This document shows, in pieces, positions 1 through 7,687 of a stretch of DNA of 33,994 nt. A model generated the notes under the pieces. It saw nothing but the letters and a program-made list of their open reading frames with translations, was not told the DNA's origin and ran no database searches. Both the position numbers and the translations under genes were made by a program. Each line of letters begins with the position of its first letter. The stretch's first letter is position 1. Source of the stretch: Natronoplasma sp964602715 (GTDB lineage Archaea; Thermoplasmatota; Thermoplasmata; Halarchaeoplasmatales; Halarchaeoplasmataceae); the NCBI GenBank assembly GCA_964602715.1, contig CAZRSB010000018.1, forward strand, positions 1 to 33,994. Direction: 5' to 3'.

Positions 1-20
1 ATCAAGACGATGATATCTCG

Positions 21-432
21 ATGGCTAGAAACCTAGGAATAGTCGGAATAGTGCTAGCTATCTTGGCGATAGTCATAGGAATAGTCGCAGTACAAAAGAA
101 ACCAGGAAAAGCAGAACCCGAAGCAACGACACGTCCAAGCGAGGAACTATTTGAAGAAGAGGNNNNNNNNNNNNNNNNNNNNNNNNNNNNNNNNNNNNNN
201 NNNNNNNNNNNNNNNNNNNNNNNNNNNNNNNNNNNNNNNNNNNNNNNNNNNNNNNNNNNNNNAACCAGAGGAAGAAGAATACGGTGAAGAAGAGCTATTT
301 GAAGAAGAGGAACCAGAGGAAGAAGAATACGGTGAAGAAGAGCTATTTGAAGAAGAGGAACCAGAAGAAGAAGTATTCGGTGAAGAAGAAGAGGACCTCT
401 TTGAAGAAGAGGAACCAGAAGAAGAACTGTAG
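21..432 (+). CDS. Membrane-anchored acidic tandem-repeat protein, interrupted by assembly gap
   Basis: The N-terminus (MARNLGIVGIVLAILAIVIG) is one hydrophobic membrane segment, about residues 5-24, followed by a short basic stretch and then an almost purely Glu/Pro tail. The tail is built from a 16-residue unit like EELFEEEEPEEEEYGE and ends in EPEEEL then TAG. The 100-N gap at 163-262 puts the two halves in different frames as written. If the Ns are removed, the g at 162 and aa at 263-264 make a Glu codon, and the reading frame and repeat unit continue without a break (about 103 aa). I therefore call one gene. The topology suggests a short membrane anchor with an acidic tail outside or on the membrane face. 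The frame is also open upstream to the window edge, so the start could lie earlier, but ATG at 21 directly before the hydrophobic segment is the natural choice. The family is not recognised. Confidence 0.6.
139..424 (+). repeat. 48-nt tandem repeat coding for Glu-rich 16-mer
   Basis: The unit runs roughly gaaccagaggaagaagaata through cggtgaagaagagctatttgaagaagag. Two adjacent units after the gap (263-358) are identical. A third is diverged and 6 nt longer, a fourth is partial, and the left flank of the gap carries another partial unit (ctatttgaagaagagg). The copy number cannot be read because of the gap. Confidence 0.85.
163..262. other. Assembly gap (100 N)
   Basis: A run of exactly 100 N, the usual placeholder for a gap of unknown size. 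It falls inside a 48-nt tandem repeat, which explains why assembly failed here. The flanks join in phase with the repeat if the Ns are dropped, so the true missing length is probably zero or a multiple of 48 nt. Confidence 0.95.
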
Positions 433-460
433 AGAACTATTAAATATAAAAACCAAAAAC

Positions 461-543
461 CCATTTCTTTTTTCTTTGTTTTCTTTGCACCTCTACATAA
501 TGATATTCTGCTTTCATATTGACAAATCAAAAAAATATTAAAT
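461..543 (+). promoter_or_regulatory. T-rich terminator-like tract followed by TATA-like box
   Basis: A pyrimidine tract (461-488, cccatttcttttttctttg...) follows the acidic-repeat gene and looks like an archaeal oligo-T terminator. An A/T box (aaaaatattaaatc, about 531-543) lies 25-37 nt before the ATG at 568, the spacing expected for a TATA box driving a leaderless transcript. No Shine-Dalgarno is visible there. Confidence 0.4.
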
Positions 544-567
544 CTAGCAAGTGTATGATGTTCACAC

Positions 568-2352
568 ATGCAGCAAATCGAATATCCTATACTCTTCATT
601 TCCTTGATGATTCCATTTTTAGGCTCGTTATTTTTTCCTTTTCTTAAAGCTAAGCTAAACAATAGACATTTTTCTATTCTTAGTTTTTTTCTACTGTTAA
701 TCCCAGGCATAACAGCTTTTATTCTTTATCTGGGTTTTAATCTTGAAGAAGGTATAGTTGAGCCCTCTATATTTTCTCATCATATGCTTGGCAGATTTTC
801 TATGTACCTTGAGCGTGTTAACGCTCTTTATCTTCTTGGTGTTGTGATCGTCACCCCCAGCGTCGCACTTTATTCCCATCACTATATGCAAAATCGGAAA
901 AAACACATGGAAGAAAAAGGAGATCAAGTTCCCACTTTGGATAAATTTTACCTTCTGTATACCCTTTTCTCAGTTTCGATGATGGGCTTTTTATTAACAA
1001 CGAATCTATTCATGCAGTATATTTTTTTGAAGATAACTCTTCTCTCATCCTTTGCACTTATTCTGCTTTATGGCCATGGGAACAGAAAACGTACCGCGAC
1101 CATATATCTCGTTTGGTCGCTTGTTGGAGGTGTTGTTTTCTTACTTGGTATTTTAGGACTCGGAGCTGAAGTGGGAACTTTTGATATAGTAGACATGTCC
1201 GCAAGAGAATTGAACGTCGGTTTGGGTGAAGGTCTTTCTTTGATGATACCTTTCCTAATCTTTTTTGGCATGTGCATAAAAAAGGCTCTTTTTGGAGTGC
1301 ATATTTGGCTTCCACATGCCCATGCAGAAGCTCCCGCACCGGTTTCTGCTCTATTATCTCCTAATCTTATTGGAATATCGGGTTATGTGATGATCAGTAT
1401 AGTTCTCGAAATGTTTCCAGATCAGTTTGAGACGCTCGCTCCTTTCTTCATGATTTTAGCTTTTATAACCATGATCTATGGAGGACTTACGGCTCTAGCC
1501 CAGGATGATTTGAAAAGATTATTGGCTTACGCATCAGTATCTCAGATGGGGTGGGTGGTTTTTGGGATAGCTACAATGACACCTGAGGGCATAAGTGGAG
1601 GTATTTTACTCTTCATTAAACATTCTATAAGTCTTTCGATACTTTTCATGGTCGCTGGAATTTTGGTTTCAAAGTATGAAGGCCTGAGAGACATATCTAA
1701 TATGGGCGGCCTATTGACTATGAATCCCGTTCTCTCTGGGTTAACTATTGTTGGTTTTTTCACACTCGTTGGAGCCCCTTTGACCATGGGTTTTTGGGGG
1801 AAGACCTTGATATTTAGTGGAGCGATAAAGATACCTGGTATCACAGGTCCGATCTCCTTTATCTTGGTAGCTTCAGCGGTTATATTTGCTGGTGGTATCA
1901 CAGCAAGCTATTGTTTTATAACGATGAAAAGGATGCTGTTTGGCGGATTTAAAGGTAAGATGGGCAAACGATCCATAGGATGGACGACTTCCACAATACC
2001 GATGGCAGTAATTGGCTTTATAGGTATCTTCCTATTTTTCATCCCAGGGCATCTCATTGGTCCCGCTGAGATTCCCAGATTATCTGTACTGACTATAGAA
2101 GGTATGATGTTTCTGACTGCCTACCTAGGTGCATATTTCATATTTACAGGTGGTATTAGGTACTATCTCGTTCTTTTCTCTCATAGGATTGAAGAACGAG
2201 TTATTGATGAATTCTTTCACGAAAAAATTCCTAATTTCCTTGAAAAGAGCGCAAAAAAATTAAAGCACGGACATTCAGGTGAAACAGTTCTCTATATATT
2301 GACCTTCATACTTGGTTTGATTATTATTTTACTCGGATTGATGTCGATTTAG
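568..2352 (+). CDS. Proton-conducting antiporter-like subunit (MrpD/NuoM/NuoL family)
   Basis: A 594-aa polytopic membrane protein of the family shared by Mrp Na+/H+ antiporter subunits A/D, complex I subunits L/M/N and energy-converting hydrogenases. The diagnostic stretch is visible around residues 245-270: a lysine-containing helix entering HIWLPHAHAEAPAPVSALLS, with the channel histidines. It is followed by QDDLKRLLAYASVSQMGW (about 311-328) and a later GFWGK loop. The C-terminus has an extra soluble stretch (about 530-570) and a last membrane helix, making it longer than a plain MrpD (about 500 aa). The next gene is a second member of the same family, so the two probably sit in one antiporter-type complex whose other subunits lie outside the window. 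Which exact complex (Mrp, Mbh/Mbs-like or Fpo/Nuo-like) cannot be decided without the missing neighbours. Confidence 0.85.
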   Translation: MQQIEYPILFISLMIPFLGSLFFPFLKAKLNNRHFSILSFFLLLIPGITAFILYLGFNLEEGIVEPSIFSHHMLGRFSMYLERVNALYLLGVVIVTPSVALYSHHYMQNRKKHMEEKGDQVPTLDKFYLLYTLFSVSMMGFLLTTNLFMQYIFLKITLLSSFALILLYGHGNRKRTATIYLVWSLVGGVVFLLGILGLGAEVGTFDIVDMSARELNVGLGEGLSLMIPFLIFFGMCIKKALFGVHIWLPHAHAEAPAPVSALLSPNLIGISGYVMISIVLEMFPDQFETLAPFFMILAFITMIYGGLTALAQDDLKRLLAYASVSQMGWVVFGIATMTPEGISGGILLFIKHSISLSILFMVAGILVSKYEGLRDISNMGGLLTMNPVLSGLTIVGFFTLVGAPLTMGFWGKTLIFSGAIKIPGITGPISFILVASAVIFAGGITASYCFITMKRMLFGGFKGKMGKRSIGWTTSTIPMAVIGFIGIFLFFIPGHLIGPAEIPRLSVLTIEGMMFLTAYLGAYFIFTGGIRYYLVLFSHRIEERVIDEFFHEKIPNFLEKSAKKLKHGHSGETVLYILTFILGLIIILLGLMSI

Positions 2353-2450
2353 AGATGAAAAGAAAATATTTGTAGGCAAATTGTATTAAAACTCGTAACA
2401 TTGATATTAGCGAAAAATTGAATCAAATAATGCTGATTAGGAAGATAATC

Positions 2451-2483
2451 ATGAGAGAAAAAGAGAAGAAGGTGATCACTTGA
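2451..2483 (+). other. Possible 10-codon upstream ORF overlapping next start
   Basis: ATG at 2451 opens a reading frame MREKEKKVIT that ends with TGA at 2481-2483, overlapping the TTG start of the following gene at 2480. The Shine-Dalgarno GGTGATC of the following gene lies inside it. It may be chance, or a translational-coupling leader. No Shine-Dalgarno is seen for the short ORF itself. Confidence 0.2.
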
Positions 2484-3994
2484 ATTTAGAAGCGTTGATC
2501 ACATTGAGTCCTGCTTTAATAATAGTGACACCCCTTCTCACTGCATTTTTAAAAACGATTTTAGAAAAACTATTTGAAAGAGCTAACAAGATCATATTTT
2601 TTATTGGGATATTTGTAACCATCTTTTTCGTATTTTTGATGGCTTTTCGAGTTTTTACCGATGAAAGCTGGCTATACATCTTCGGTGCTGAAGCTCCTGA
2701 ATCACAGGCTGTAGGATCACGATTTCGAATATCTTTCCTAGCTGATGCTTATTCCGCATTAGCAGTTATTACTATAACTATAGTTGCGTTGGCATCGGCA
2801 GTATATTCTTTTGACTTTGTTAAGGGAAAGGATGATAAAAAATACTACACATTGTTTCTTTTAACACTAGCTGGTGCAAATGGTATGGTCTTAACACAGG
2901 ATCTTTTCAATCTTTTTGTTTGGTATGAAGTGGCTTCCGTAGCATCTTGTGGTTTGATAGTTTTTTACAATGCTAAAGGTAGAAGTATAGAAGCAGGATT
3001 AAAATACATGCTCCTTAGCACAGTCGGCGGACTTTTTTTCCTCTTTTCGATCGGTTTGTTTTACGGTCAGTATGGGGTTCTAAACTTAGCAATATTAAGT
3101 GAGAACATCACGGGCACATATAATGATAAACTTGCTCTTGGATTGATAATCGGCGTATTTGCTATGAAATCAAGTAGCGTTCCATTTCATATGTGGACTC
3201 CAGATGCATATGGTGAAGCACCAGGCTCGTCCACACCTTTCATCGCAATAACCACCATGTCTTCCTTATTTGTGCTGATAAGATTGCTTTTTGGAGGTTT
3301 GTTGGGAAGCATCTCTCCTCAAGCACCTGGTCAGATATTATTGATATTAGGCGTCCTTTCAATGATAATTGGTGTCGGTATGGCACTTGTTCAAGATGAT
3401 TTAAAAAGGCTTGTAGCATACCTGTCAATTTCCCAAATAGGATTTATCCTGCTTGCTGTCGGACTAGGCCTGATCTCATTGAGTTCTGGCGGATTTAACA
3501 ACTATGGCTCAACTGCAATGAGAGGAGGGTTGTTTCATATGATCAATGATGGTATATACAAGGCGCTATTGTTTCTCTCAATAATCAGTGTGATTTATCT
3601 AGCAGGCTCAAGAAGTATGAAGAATATCAGCGGTATGGCTTGGAAAAATACCGGTTTGACTATTGTATTCATAATAAGCGGTCTATGCATCGCAGCAGTA
3701 CCTCCTACTGCAGGGTTTTATTCCAAATTCCTGATCTATAAAGCGTCTTTTCTATACCACCCTCTACTAGGAATGTTTACAGTCACTATAAGTATAATTA
3801 TATTCGCGATCATGGTTAAGATTTTCTATGAAATATTTCTCGGACCCGTTGAAATACAAGAAAAAAAACAGATCCCAAGATGGATGAATATGGGGATGCT
3901 CATTCTGACTGTAGGGGTTGTGATCTTTTCTGCAATCCCTCATATCATAGTATCAGAGATCATAATCCCTTCGATAGAAGCATTATTATTATAA
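2480..3994 (+). CDS. Proton-conducting antiporter-like subunit (MrpD/NuoN-like)
   Basis: A 504-aa polytopic membrane protein, paralogous in family to the preceding gene and of typical MrpD length. Core features: LTQDLFNLFVWYEV (early charged helix with the conserved Glu), a Lys-bearing helix leading to SSSVPFHMWTPDAYGEAPGS (about 232-251), VQDDLKRLVAYLSISQIGF (about 308-326), HMINDGIYKALLF, and PPTAGFYSKFL (about 410-420). These are the residues that form the proton channel in Mrp/complex I antiporter subunits. It starts with TTG at 2480, chosen because GGTGATC (2471-2477), complementary to the 16S rRNA 3' end, sits just upstream and the protein begins at the family's first helix. It is probably transcribed with the preceding gene (127 nt spacing). 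The two are expected to translocate H+ or Na+ in one complex. Confidence 0.85.
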   Translation: MNLEALITLSPALIIVTPLLTAFLKTILEKLFERANKIIFFIGIFVTIFFVFLMAFRVFTDESWLYIFGAEAPESQAVGSRFRISFLADAYSALAVITITIVALASAVYSFDFVKGKDDKKYYTLFLLTLAGANGMVLTQDLFNLFVWYEVASVASCGLIVFYNAKGRSIEAGLKYMLLSTVGGLFFLFSIGLFYGQYGVLNLAILSENITGTYNDKLALGLIIGVFAMKSSSVPFHMWTPDAYGEAPGSSTPFIAITTMSSLFVLIRLLFGGLLGSISPQAPGQILLILGVLSMIIGVGMALVQDDLKRLVAYLSISQIGFILLAVGLGLISLSSGGFNNYGSTAMRGGLFHMINDGIYKALLFLSIISVIYLAGSRSMKNISGMAWKNTGLTIVFIISGLCIAAVPPTAGFYSKFLIYKASFLYHPLLGMFTVTISIIIFAIMVKIFYEIFLGPVEIQEKKQIPRWMNMGMLILTVGVVIFSAIPHIIVSEIIIPSIEALLL

Positions 3995-4030
3995 GATATC
4001 AACCAAAATCATCTACCGTCCCATCCGTTA

Positions 4031-4080
4031 GGTTTTTATATCCTATTGACAATTTCTGAATATAACATCGAAATAGGGGA
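4031..4080 (+). promoter_or_regulatory. TATA-like box and Shine-Dalgarno for the haem-binding protein gene
   Basis: An A/T box ggtttttatatcc (about 4031-4043) is followed by AGGGGA at 4075-4080. Because AGGGGA abuts the first ATG (4081), the third ATG at 4090 (MKKVSVILISL) has the better spacing of 9 nt. The second at 4087 is also possible. Confidence 0.45.
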
Positions 4081-6513
4081 ATGATTATGATGAAAAAGGT
4101 GTCTGTTATTTTGATCAGCCTCGTATTACTGACTAGTGCATCTTTGATAATAGCGGACGAAGATAGACCTGAAGACATGCCTGATGAAGTGCCGGAAGAG
4201 GCCACGAGAGATATGGACCTCCAGGTTGCTCATAACGATGAGGAGATCTTCATGCGGTTCGAATGGGAGAGAGATGATCCAGACTGGTATCATCAGTACT
4301 TTGTTTATGATGAAGAGGAAGATGAGTGGAGTTCACTGGGAGAATTTTACGAAGATAGATTGAGCATACTTTTAGATGATGGCAGTGTTCAGGGATTCGA
4401 AGGATGGGGTGGCTGGTTAACCGCTCACGAAGGTATGAGAGACATGTTCGAACTACCTGGAGAAGAAGTAGAAGAGGGTATCGATGAGAGCGATCTAAGG
4501 AAATATATTCCGCAGTCTAGAGAAGGAGAAGAATGGTGGGATGCACCTTGGGACGAAGTCGTTTCGGAGGAAGAAATAGAGGACATGTACGATGAAAAGG
4601 AGTTCTTAGACCTATGGCACGTTAGAACACACCGTAGTGTACCTATAAGAGAAGGTGACTCTCAACACGTTATTGACTATCGAAGAGGCGATGATGGAAC
4701 AGGGCCATTTTCTACAGAAGATTTAGAAGATGGTCAACCTCAGATAATGTATGATACTGATATAGTGGAACAGGGTGCCTTAGATGTACAAGACCTTAGA
4801 GAGCAGAACTTGCCTCAGGATCAGTTCTTTGACGAATACTACGTGGATGGAGAATGGACACACGGTGAAGATCCATATTATGTCCATGAAGACTGGGTTG
4901 TAGATTTCGATTCCGATATAGCACAATGGGATGGTGCCGCAATACCTAGAAGAATATTACAGGAGACCGAAGGCAGTAGAGGCGTTTTGGATTCCAGCGC
5001 ATGGCACGAAGAAACTACCTGGACGGCAGAAGTAAGACGGGATTTAGATACTGAGTATGAAGATGATAACGTTATCGGAGAAGAGTTCGATAATAACATA
5101 GCTTTTGGTATACATGATTCGGCAGGTACAAGATATCATTTTACCTCCTTTCCATATAATCTAGAACTCGGTGATCAATTTGAGGTGATCGAAGAGGAAG
5201 GTGAAGCGACGATAGTTTCTGAATACCTAGGAGAGGATGAAGAGCCTGATTGGGATGAAGACGAGTGGGCCGATGAAATAGGTGATGGAGAACCTGAGAC
5301 CATAACCCTTCCATATCCTGGCTTAACTAGCTGGCAGTGGGTCGTGGAGCATCTACAAGGATTAGGACATGATCTTGCAGAAGATTCCTTATGGGATGCC
5401 TTTCCTGGTCCTCACGGTCCAGAAGAATTAGGAGAGATAGCCTACGATATGGAAGAAAGATATTGGCAGACCGATGTTGAAGTTGAATACCTGCGGGTTA
5501 ACGGACGAAGCGATGAAATAACAATCGGCCTAGAGCAAGAAGTCAAGATAACTGCGGATATGGACTTCCCCATGGATATACCTAAACCTATAGAACTCAG
5601 AGTAGAAGACGAGAACGGGGACGAAATACATTCATGGATGTATGAGGTGAGGGAACCTAAAGAAATAGAAAGATCGTTCGTCCATGGAGAAGCATGGGAC
5701 GAAGGAGAGTACAGCGTGATCCTTGGAGACGAAGAAGTCACAGTTACGGTTGAAGAGGATGCACCAGAGATAGTCGTAGAAGACTTGACCGTTAATGAAG
5801 AACCTGATGAAGTCCAAGTCGGGCTAGATGAGTCTGTAAGTATAACCGCTACCGTAACCAACGAAGGAGGAACTGCCACTGACGTTCCACTGATAGTTGA
5901 GGGTGCAGAAGATGAAGAAGGGCACAAGGGGTACATCCTGGAAGATCTAGGTCCTGGAGACGAGGAAGAGATCGAATGGACTGCCGACGAACACGCTACA
6001 TGGGAAGAAGGAGTCTACATCATTAGAGTCGGTGATCAAGAAGTTGAAGTGACCGTTGGTGATCCTGATGAAGATCTAGAGATATCTGTTGAATTGACAG
6101 TCAATGGAGAAGAAGACGAAGTAACGATAGATGAAGATGAGGAAGTAGAGATCGGTGTGTTCATTGAAAATGAGGGGGATACAGATGAGAACTTTGAAGT
6201 GCATGTAGTGATGGATGAGGAATCTATAGCCCCACACGATCCTTATGAAGAGTATGCTGTTTCAGCAGGTGACTCAGTAGAAGATACTTTGACGCATGAG
6301 CATGTAAGTGATTGGACCGGAGAGTTCTACGTTAGGCTGCTCCATGAAGAGACTGAAGAAGTGATGGCTGAAGTAGACGTTACCGTTGGTGATCCTGAAG
6401 AAGATCCCGAGGACGATATAGACTGGGATGAGATACGTATCATCATAGGGTTGATAATAGCAGCCTTTGTAGTAGGTATGGGCGCCGGCGTTCTATTTAA
6501 GAGAGAATTCTAA
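4081..6513 (+). CDS. Secreted, membrane-anchored EB_dh-like haem-binding protein with CARDB-like repeats
   Basis: An 810-aa, strongly acidic exported protein. A Sec signal peptide covers about residues 4-25 (MKKVSVILISLVLLTSASLI, then ADEDRPED). Residues about 45-370 resemble the ethylbenzene dehydrogenase gamma/haem-binding family (EB_dh). Recognisable pieces are FYEDRLSILLDDGSV, GGWLTAHEGMRDM, DLWHVRTHRSVP and a C-terminal NNIAFGIHDSAG followed by RYHFTSFP. In that family the fold binds one b-type haem and serves electron transfer, so a redox role outside the membrane is likely. About residues 470-770 hold three CARDB/Ig-like repeats, each starting L(R/T)VN...DE(I/V)(T/Q)(I/V). A C-terminal helix (IIIGLIIAAFVVGMGAGVLF) anchors it, followed by a short basic tail. 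Start candidates are 4081, 4087 and 4090; Shine-Dalgarno spacing favours 4087/4090. The domain assignment is from memory of motifs; the haem ligands are not identified. Confidence 0.7.
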   Translation: MIMMKKVSVILISLVLLTSASLIIADEDRPEDMPDEVPEEATRDMDLQVAHNDEEIFMRFEWERDDPDWYHQYFVYDEEEDEWSSLGEFYEDRLSILLDDGSVQGFEGWGGWLTAHEGMRDMFELPGEEVEEGIDESDLRKYIPQSREGEEWWDAPWDEVVSEEEIEDMYDEKEFLDLWHVRTHRSVPIREGDSQHVIDYRRGDDGTGPFSTEDLEDGQPQIMYDTDIVEQGALDVQDLREQNLPQDQFFDEYYVDGEWTHGEDPYYVHEDWVVDFDSDIAQWDGAAIPRRILQETEGSRGVLDSSAWHEETTWTAEVRRDLDTEYEDDNVIGEEFDNNIAFGIHDSAGTRYHFTSFPYNLELGDQFEVIEEEGEATIVSEYLGEDEEPDWDEDEWADEIGDGEPETITLPYPGLTSWQWVVEHLQGLGHDLAEDSLWDAFPGPHGPEELGEIAYDMEERYWQTDVEVEYLRVNGRSDEITIGLEQEVKITADMDFPMDIPKPIELRVEDENGDEIHSWMYEVREPKEIERSFVHGEAWDEGEYSVILGDEEVTVTVEEDAPEIVVEDLTVNEEPDEVQVGLDESVSITATVTNEGGTATDVPLIVEGAEDEEGHKGYILEDLGPGDEEEIEWTADEHATWEEGVYIIRVGDQEVEVTVGDPDEDLEISVELTVNGEEDEVTIDEDEEVEIGVFIENEGDTDENFEVHVVMDEESIAPHDPYEEYAVSAGDSVEDTLTHEHVSDWTGEFYVRLLHEETEEVMAEVDVTVGDPEEDPEDDIDWDEIRIIIGLIIAAFVVGMGAGVLFKREF

Positions 6514-6529
6514 AAAACATTTTTTGCTA
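6509..6529. terminator. Shared convergent terminator region
   Basis: Only 13 nt separate the two convergent stop codons. The sequence taaaaaacattttttgc has A6/T6 runs that give an oligo-T tract on either strand, fitting an archaeal bidirectional terminator. Confidence 0.4.
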
Positions 6530-7687
6530 AATCTTTTCTAGACTTTTTTCTATATCAGTAATCAAATCCTGATATTCTTCGATACCTACAGACAGCCGGA
6601 TGAGATTGTCTGTTATCCCCACTTCTTCTCTTTTTTCCTTCGGTATGGATGCGTGTGTCATGATTGCTGGTATTTCAGCTAAAGATTCCACCCCGCCTAG
6701 ACTTTCAGCTAGATGAAAGATATCAAGGTTTTCCACGAAATCCTTAGCTCTCTTGAGATCGCCAACGATTTTGAAGGAAACCATCCCCCCGAAGCCGTCC
6801 ATCTGTTTCTTGGCTAATTTGTGCTGGGGATGAGACTCGAGCCCGGGATAATAAACTTCTTTCACTTCTGGGTGTTCCTCCAAAAATCGAGCTATTTTTT
6901 CGGAGTTTCTTTCGTGAGCTTTCATCCTAGGTTTTAAGGATTTAAGCCCCCGAATTACCAGCCATGAATTAAAAGGTGAAAGTATAGCTCCGGCAGCATT
7001 TTGATTGAATTTTATATCTTCATATAGACTATTATCGTCGGTGATCACTGCCCCTCCAACAACGTCTGAATGTCCTCCCATATATTTCGTAAGACTATGA
7101 AGAGCTATATCTGCATTGTGCTCTAAAGGTCTTTGAAAATAAGGCGTTGCAAAGGTATTGTCTACCACTACTTTGATAGCTTCTTCATGAGCTATCTTTG
7201 CTATACCTTCGATATCACAAAGTTTCATCAATGGATTCGTAGGAGATTCCAACCAGATCAGTTCCGTATTCTCTTTTATATTTTCATCGATTTTTTCGAT
7301 ATTAGTTGCATCTACGTAATTAAATTCTATTCCAAAATTGGTCATGACTTGATCGAAAAGCCTTTTGGTTCCTCCATAAAGATCATCGAATGCCAGGACA
7401 TGCTGATTTTGTTCTAGTAATGACATTAACAAGCTCTGTTCTGCCGCCATTCCAGATGCAAAAGCTAGACCATATTTAGCGTTCTCTAAAGAAGCCATTT
7501 TTTTCTCCAACTTATCCCTAATAGGATTACTAGTTCTCGAATATACATAACCATCTTCTATATCTTCAACCTTTTTTTTGGCGAAAGTTGTGGTAAGATT
7601 GATAGGCGCAATCACATCACCGGCTTTGGTATTTTTAGGATCTTCGGCCTCATGTATGCTTTTAGTCGAAAAACCTTTTTTCTTCAT
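6527..7687 (-). CDS. Cystathionine gamma-synthase/gamma-lyase family PLP enzyme
   Basis: A 386-aa member of the Cys/Met-metabolism PLP-dependent family (cystathionine gamma-lyase, gamma-synthase, methionine gamma-lyase), normal length. Visible family landmarks: YSRTSNP (Tyr49/Arg51, phosphate contacts from the neighbouring subunit), FASGMAA (77-83), ESPTNP (148-153), VVVDNTF (173-179) and HSLTKYMGGHSD with the PLP lysine at about residue 201. Its start overlaps the stop of the upstream beta-synthase gene by 4 nt (ATGA), so the two are translationally coupled. With that partner the likely route is homocysteine plus serine to cystathionine to cysteine (transsulfuration). The motifs seen do not separate synthase from lyase activity. 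It ends with TAG. Confidence 0.85.
   Translation of the reverse strand: MKKKGFSTKSIHEAEDPKNTKAGDVIAPINLTTTFAKKKVEDIEDGYVYSRTSNPIRDKLEKKMASLENAKYGLAFASGMAAEQSLLMSLLEQNQHVLAFDDLYGGTKRLFDQVMTNFGIEFNYVDATNIEKIDENIKENTELIWLESPTNPLMKLCDIEGIAKIAHEEAIKVVVDNTFATPYFQRPLEHNADIALHSLTKYMGGHSDVVGGAVITDDNSLYEDIKFNQNAAGAILSPFNSWLVIRGLKSLKPRMKAHERNSEKIARFLEEHPEVKEVYYPGLESHPQHKLAKKQMDGFGGMVSFKIVGDLKRAKDFVENLDIFHLAESLGGVESLAEIPAIMTHASIPKEKREEVGITDNLIRLSVGIEEYQDLITDIEKSLEKI

Noticed and set aside
147..710. 187-codon minus-strand Ser-rich frame across the N gap
   Set aside because: It is antisense to the Glu-rich repeat and to the antiporter gene, and its continuity depends on the arbitrary gap length.
5442..5936. 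Long Ser-rich frame on the minus strand
   Set aside because: It is the antisense of the acidic GAA/GAT-rich codons of the haem-binding protein gene, has no ribosome site and has a low-complexity composition.
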